Below the pieces are notes generated by a model that saw nothing but the letters and a program-made list of their open reading frames with translations, searched no databases and was not told where the DNA came from. DNA of 55,444 nucleotides from an uncultured Bacilli bacterium (GTDB lineage: Bacteria; Bacillota_I; Bacilli_A; RF39; UBA660), in NCBI GenBank assembly GCA_910578855.1, contig CAJTRV010000003.1, forward strand, positions 1-55,444, read 5' to 3'. How positions within the stretch are numbered: position 1 is the stretch's first letter; each line of letters opens with the position of its first letter. This document shows positions 51,896-55,444 of the stretch, in pieces. Position numbers and translations under genes: made by a program.

Positions 51896-52159
51896 ATGTG
51901 TTTAAAACAAATATTGGGAAAGAATATTCGCTATTATCGCTTTAAAAATAATTATACACAGGAACATTTGGCTGAGCTATTGGATATTTCTACAACATAT
52001 ATGAGTGATATAGAATGTGGAAAACGAAACGTATCATTAGATATCATTGAACAAATTATCCAATTATTTGAAATACCATGCGATGCCTTATTTAAAAGCA
52101 ATGAGGAAGAGCTTCCAAACAAAATTACCCATTATGACAAAGAAAAAATTACCAACTAA
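51896..52159 (+). CDS. SinR-like XRE family regulator
   Basis: An 87-residue protein: one HTH_XRE domain (LGKNIRYYRFKNNYTQEHLAELLDISTTYMSDIECGKRNVSLDIIEQIIQLFEI) and a short polar tail. The ATG follows GGAGATG. It sits between the spoVA genes and the sigma gene, divergent from spoVAC and convergent with the sigma gene, where B. subtilis has spoVAA and spoVAB. It may regulate one of them; inferred from position. Confidence 0.85.
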   Translation: MCLKQILGKNIRYYRFKNNYTQEHLAELLDISTTYMSDIECGKRNVSLDIIEQIIQLFEIPCDALFKSNEEELPNKITHYDKEKITN

Positions 52160-52175
52160 TGTTGATAATTTTTTT
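52143..52175. terminator. Bidirectional terminator between the XRE and sigma genes
   Basis: Stem AAAAAATTA / TAATTTTTT (52143-52151 and 52166-52174) with inner CAAC / GTTG. The XRE stop (52157-52159) lies in the loop and the sigma gene stop (52174-52176) overlaps the other edge. Confidence 0.8.
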
Positions 52176-52839
52176 AACATGTCATATAAGTCCGCAACTT
52201 TTGCATCACTTTCTGTTCTTTCCTTGAGACTTGTACTTGACTAGTTCCTAAAAGATTTGCAACTTCTGTTTGCGTTAGATCACGCATATAACGATTCATT
52301 ACCAATTGATATTCCTCATCCGTTAAATTGGTAAGTGCATCTTGAAGTAAAAGTTGCATATCAACATCCTCTACTGGAGCTGGGGTTACCTCATGAAGTG
52401 ATAACTCACTATCACCTACTCCAACTGGTTCATCGATACTATGAATCGTATGTCGTGATAACATTGCATCGACAACGATATCTTCATCAAGACCAAGCTT
52501 ATCTGCAATTTCACCTGGGCTTGGTTCTCGCATATATTCTTGGGCCAATAACAGCGTTGCTTTATCAATTTGCCAATATAATTTAGTTAGATTACGGCTC
52601 ACTTTCATTCCGCGATTTTCCCTTACATACTTACTGATCTCTCCTTTAATATGAAGATAAGCATAAGTGGTAAACTTACTATCAAAAGAAGCATTATAGT
52701 GCTGGTAGGCATGAATAAAGCCAATTTTCCCCACTTGCTTCAAATCTTCTATATCAATCCCACTATAACGATACATATTAACAATTTTATAAATTAGGTT
52801 GGCATTCTCTTCGATCAATACTTCTAAGCTCTCGTTCAT
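52174..52839 (-). CDS. sigF: Sporulation sigma factor, SigF/SigG/SigB family
   Basis: A 221-residue sigma-70-family factor. Region 2 is visible (IYKIVNMYRYSGIDIEDLKQVGKIGFIHAYQHYN and FTTYAYLHIKGEISKYVRENRGMKV), then region 3 (REPSPGEIADKLGLDEDIV) and region 4 (LTDEEYQLVMNRYMRDLTQTEVANLLGTSQVQVSRKEQKVM). SQVQVSR is typical of SigB/F/G. Position next to spoIIAA and ahead of spoVA genes points to SigF, as in B. subtilis spoIIA-spoVA. It follows spoIIAA by 14 bases; no spoIIAB lies between. Confidence that it is SigF rather than SigG is moderate. Confidence 0.85.
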   Translation of the reverse strand: MNESLEVLIEENANLIYKIVNMYRYSGIDIEDLKQVGKIGFIHAYQHYNASFDSKFTTYAYLHIKGEISKYVRENRGMKVSRNLTKLYWQIDKATLLLAQEYMREPSPGEIADKLGLDEDIVVDAMLSRHTIHSIDEPVGVGDSELSLHEVTPAPVEDVDMQLLLQDALTNLTDEEYQLVMNRYMRDLTQTEVANLLGTSQVQVSRKEQKVMQKLRTYMTC

Positions 52840-52853
52840 ATTATTACCCCTTT

Positions 52854-53201
52854 CTATAGATGAACCTGTTCTAAAGCAGTAAGCTCATCACTCGTTTCAT
52901 ACATAAATTCTAATAAATGATGTTGTTCAATCGTTTTTTTAATATCACGATCTTTGACACCACAAACTAGGACATTTCCATTATTTTTGGTCGTAATTTG
53001 ATAATTATGATATAAGGCAGTACAGCCAGCTTGATCGATGGCTGTAAGTTCTTCTATATTAAATACCACATGAATAATTTGATAATCTTGAATGACCCTG
53101 GTCACCTCTTGATTTAGAACATGAACCGTATCCTTGGTTAATTCTCCATGTAGTCTAACAAATAAGATTCCCTTTCTAAATTCCATATCAATTTCTAGCA
53201 T
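52854..53201 (-). CDS. spoIIAA: SpoIIAA-like STAS anti-anti-sigma protein without the phosphoserine
   Basis: A 115-residue STAS-domain protein; ATG at 53199-53201 after GAGGTG. It aligns along its length with B. subtilis SpoIIAA (IDMEFRKGILFVRLHGEL... HVVFNIEELTAIDQAGCTALY... VLVCGV). In B. subtilis the site is FMDSSG with Ser58 phosphorylated by SpoIIAB. Here it is AIDQAG, with Gln57 and Ala58. The protein cannot be phosphorylated at that position, which fits with the absence of spoIIAB from the operon. How it now acts on the sigma factor is unknown. Confidence 0.85.
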   Translation of the reverse strand: MLEIDMEFRKGILFVRLHGELTKDTVHVLNQEVTRVIQDYQIIHVVFNIEELTAIDQAGCTALYHNYQITTKNNGNVLVCGVKDRDIKKTIEQHHLLEFMYETSDELTALEQVHL

Positions 53202-53307
53202 ATTCTCACCTCTCAATTAATTTAGCACACTTATTTTTAGAATTATACAGATTCGACAAAAGTAGAATTTTATTTTCATCGACATTTTAAATGCAAAAAA
53301 AGAAACG

Positions 53308-54855
53308 CTATGAAACGTTTCCATCATCACCAACAAGTTCATCCAAATTTTGAATGCTTTCCTTGGTTTTAGAATTGGTTATAATCACAAGATCTGTCGT
53401 ATACAATTTTGTATAATTATAAATCTTATTTTCTTTAAAGTTCTTAATAAACATTGCTCTAACTTCTTTATTATATTTTGATAGATAATTTGTTCGACTC
53501 GCATATATATTAATCCTTGTTGTCTCTGTCGTCTGTGGTTGGGAAATTACATTTCCATTTTCATCATAGATATATCCATATGGTTCTAATTCAATGTTTA
53601 CTGTATTCAACTCTTTTTTATGTTGAACTTGTAATAAAATTTCATTATCTTTTAAGGTATCATCGGTAACATAAGAAACATTGTCATAATAGTTTCCATC
53701 ACCCCAATAATTAATAAAAACATCTTTAGTCGGAAAAGTTATTTTCTTTTCAGTTGTCACCACTTGATAACCCATCTTTGGCTCTTGATCATAGTAATTC
53801 ATATTAATTGCCTGATCAAAACATAAAATACCACCGACAATTCCTAAGATAATTCCAATAACATATGGATAAAAATAGATCTTCTTTTGCCGGAAAATAA
53901 CATTGAACATCATCATTTGCAAATAACCAAAGAAAGTAAGAACACCAATTAAGAGAATTAAAATACCCGGAACCATAAGACCTTTTACCATAATATATAT
54001 TGTAATAACAATCCCCACCATAATTGTTATATTAAATAAAATTAACGGAATTAACATAACCACCATTACTGCTTTAGCAATGGCTAGAAAAATATCTAAT
54101 AACGATGTTCCTTTTTGCTTCTTTACTTTTACATTCTTAGAGGAACTATCTTTAGTAGAAGGAATTGCCAAAGTTGTTTCTTGTTCTCTTGCCTTATCCT
54201 TTGTTTCGGGTTTTGATTTAGCTGCAAGAACCTCCGTTTCTTTTCGCTCAGAATCATCCTTGCCCTTCTTCTTATTAAAATATTGTTTAAACATGGCGAT
54301 AAAAATGAGTAAACAACAACCAATAAACAATACGGTCACGAATAATGACCAAATAAAAATTAAAATTTTATTAATTGGATAAATAACAACATCTAAAATA
54401 TTAGATCCAAGTTCCCGAATAAACATAAATGGCAATGATGCAATAAACATAATAATTAGGGTTGCGATTGCTTTAAACAATAATTCAAAGACAAATTCAA
54501 TCGTGATATCATCATTGTTTTCTTGGATCTCTGCAACCAACTCTTTACTAAACTCAGTCGCTTTTTTCGCGCTTTTCTTAACAAAATGATCAAAATCACT
54601 CCCAAGCTTTTTCGCACTTTCTGTCAAATCGTCGTCTTTTTTATGATAATCAGGATTCACTTTATAAGCTGATAGTATTTCTCGTGATAATTCTTCAATG
54701 CTTCCAAACTCCTCGACCGCTTCTTTTTCACTTTTTCCATGTTTTACTTTTTCCTCAATAATATCACGATATTCATTAATAATATCTTTTCGTTCCACCT
54801 CGGCTAAGACATATAAACTTTTATCTAACTCTTTTAAAAATTTATTTTTTGTCAT
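53308..54855 (-). CDS. DUF1700 (HAAS) domain membrane protein
   Basis: A 515-residue protein. The N-terminal 75 residues are a HAAS/DUF1700 domain (KNKFLKELDKSL...DIINEYRDIIEEKVKHGKSEKEAVEEFGSIEELSREIL). Several membrane helices follow (about 130-200 and 260-350), with a long charged linker between, then an extracellular beta-rich domain ending KTKESIQNLDELVGDD. DUF1700 proteins are usual partners of PadR repressors and are linked to envelope stress. The ATG at 54853-54855 lies inside the end of padR (14-base overlap). Confidence 0.85.
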   Translation of the reverse strand: MTKNKFLKELDKSLYVLAEVERKDIINEYRDIIEEKVKHGKSEKEAVEEFGSIEELSREILSAYKVNPDYHKKDDDLTESAKKLGSDFDHFVKKSAKKATEFSKELVAEIQENNDDITIEFVFELLFKAIATLIIMFIASLPFMFIRELGSNILDVVIYPINKILIFIWSLFVTVLFIGCCLLIFIAMFKQYFNKKKGKDDSERKETEVLAAKSKPETKDKAREQETTLAIPSTKDSSSKNVKVKKQKGTSLLDIFLAIAKAVMVVMLIPLILFNITIMVGIVITIYIMVKGLMVPGILILLIGVLTFFGYLQMMMFNVIFRQKKIYFYPYVIGIILGIVGGILCFDQAINMNYYDQEPKMGYQVVTTEKKITFPTKDVFINYWGDGNYYDNVSYVTDDTLKDNEILLQVQHKKELNTVNIELEPYGYIYDENGNVISQPQTTETTRINIYASRTNYLSKYNKEVRAMFIKNFKENKIYNYTKLYTTDLVIITNSKTKESIQNLDELVGDDGNVS

Positions 54856-55171
54856 GCAATTCACTCTCCTTAATAAAATGATTAATTGATTCTGAAAACT
54901 CCAACCAGCTCTTTTTTAATTCATCGACTCTTTTCTTGCCCAACTCTGTAATTTTATAATATTTACGACTGGGTCCTTCACTAGATTCTACCAAATATGT
55001 CTCAAAATATTTTTCGTTGGTCAAGCGTTTTAACAATGGATAAATAGTACCATCATTAATATCGACAATATTGGATACTTCGACAATCAATTCATATCCA
55101 TAGCGGTCTTTATGATCGACGCACAAAAGAACAATTAATTCTAGTACGCCTTTCTTAAATTGTGCGTTCAT
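54842..55171 (-). CDS. PadR family transcriptional regulator
   Basis: A 109-residue winged-helix repressor with the PadR layout: FKKGVLELIVLLCVDHKDRYGYELIVEV, DGTIYPLLKRLTNEKYF, SSEGPSRKYYKITELGKKRV and a C-terminal dimerisation helix. It is coupled to the DUF1700 gene. A palindrome in its promoter suggests autorepression. The inducing signal is unknown. Confidence 0.93.
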   Translation of the reverse strand: MNAQFKKGVLELIVLLCVDHKDRYGYELIVEVSNIVDINDGTIYPLLKRLTNEKYFETYLVESSEGPSRKYYKITELGKKRVDELKKSWLEFSESINHFIKESELHDKK

Positions 55172-55185
55172 AAATCACCTCACAC

Positions 55186-55218
55186 TACAATTGTATATTA
55201 GCTACCTAACATTGTCAA
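55186..55218 (-). promoter_or_regulatory. Promoter and possible operator of padR-DUF1700
   Basis: Minus strand TTGACA (55213-55218), 17 bases, TACAAT (55190-55195). The palindrome TACAATTGTA (55186-55195) covers the -10, a plausible PadR operator. Confidence 0.8.
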
Positions 55219-55293
55219 GTAGTAATTAAAAATTAATAGTCAAATATATAAAAATCCCCTTTCATAATAATTATTATTTTAAAATAGAAATTC

Positions 55294-55323
55294 CAAAATA
55301 AAAGAATGATATTTCTCCATTCT
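55294..55323 (-). terminator. Terminator at the trailer end of the CRISPR array
   Basis: Minus strand AGAATG / CATTCT stem (55318-55323 and 55303-55308) followed by TTTATTTT, just past the degenerate last repeat. It fits an array transcribed on the minus strand. The gap from 55219 to 55293 shows no gene. Confidence 0.55.
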
Positions 55324-55329
55324 CTTATA

Positions 55330-55444
55330 CGTTTGACCCTATTTGAGATGACATAGATCTAAAACACACTAAGGAATTAAGAGATTCTTATGATAGTTTT
55401 AATACCATTCAAGATGACATAGATCTAAAACACACTAAGGAATT
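55330..55444 (-). CRISPR. Trailer end of a type II-A-like CRISPR array, cut by the window edge
   Basis: One full 36-base repeat (55396-55431) reads on the minus strand from GTTTTAGATCTATGTCATCT to a TAAAAC end, the pattern of Cas9-associated type II-A repeats. A degenerate last repeat (55330-55365) keeps its first 20 bases intact and is mutated in its second half, as is usual at the trailer end. Between them is a 30-base spacer (55366-55395). The next spacer begins at 55432, and its 13 visible bases equal the first 13 of the other spacer. The repeat orientation and the degenerate end place the leader and cas genes beyond 55444. No cas gene or tracrRNA is visible in the window. Confidence 0.88.

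Noticed and set aside
55172..55329. tracrRNA for the type II-like array
   Set aside because: I looked for a stretch complementary to the repeat between padR and the array and saw none. It is more likely near cas9 beyond the window.

Overview
The window reads as chromosome from a low-GC, spore-associated member of the Bacilli, standard genetic code (TGA is used as a stop, for example by rsmC and the second murE). Strong AGGAGG-type ribosome binding sites, TTGACA/TATAAT promoters, a FemA/MurM-type ligase, SpoVA proteins, a SigF/SigG-type sigma factor, CamS next to gatCAB and an RpoB with Asn at the rifampicin position all fit a Bacilli lineage near the Erysipelotrichia/RF39-like gut groups. That placement is inference from gene content. 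No rRNA, tRNA or insertion sequence was seen.

Almost everything lies on the minus strand, so operons are read right to left. 1-9 kb: a glycolysis and cell-wall block (GH31-like protein, pyruvate kinase, two type IV pilin-like proteins, enolase, murD) with a divergent FemAB-type ligase. 9-15 kb: two small conserved proteins and the str operon (rpsL-rpsG-fusA-tuf). 14-20 kb: accessory region with a NUDIX-type regulator, a pilin-like protein, a large exported cysteine-rich protein, a small HTH protein, a lipoprotein, a possible 26-residue membrane peptide in a hairpin-rich gap, and two tandem paralogues. 20-33 kb: rpoB-rpoC, rsmC, rplJL with an L10 leader, rplKA with a possible L1 leader, and secE-nusG, with two unrecognised proteins inserted in this otherwise classic order. 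33-38.7 kb: a 640-residue modular pilin-like protein, a YihY-type membrane protein, and a receptor with two solute-binding domains and a degenerate GGDEF domain. 38.8-45 kb: gatCAB, camS, a tail-anchored protein and a HExxH metallopeptidase. 45-50 kb: mraY and two different murE paralogues flanking a divergent VanY-type carboxypeptidase. 50-53 kb: spoVAC-spoVAD-spoVAE, a SinR-like regulator, a sigF-like gene and spoIIAA. 53-55.4 kb: a PadR/DUF1700 pair and the trailer end of a type II-A-like CRISPR array running off the window edge.

The most interesting points are: (1) a sporulation switch in which spoIIAB is absent between spoIIAA and the sigma gene, and the SpoIIAA phosphoserine is an alanine; (2) two MurE paralogues with different amino-acid-selectivity motifs (DNPR and DDPH), alongside a FemAB ligase and VanY; (3) a GH31 protein whose catalytic Asp pair is replaced by Ser and Lys; (4) a modular pilin-like adhesin candidate and a 32-cysteine exported protein; (5) the CRISPR end with two spacers sharing their repeat-proximal 13 bases. 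Many terminators are built over stop codons, so the genome looks compact.
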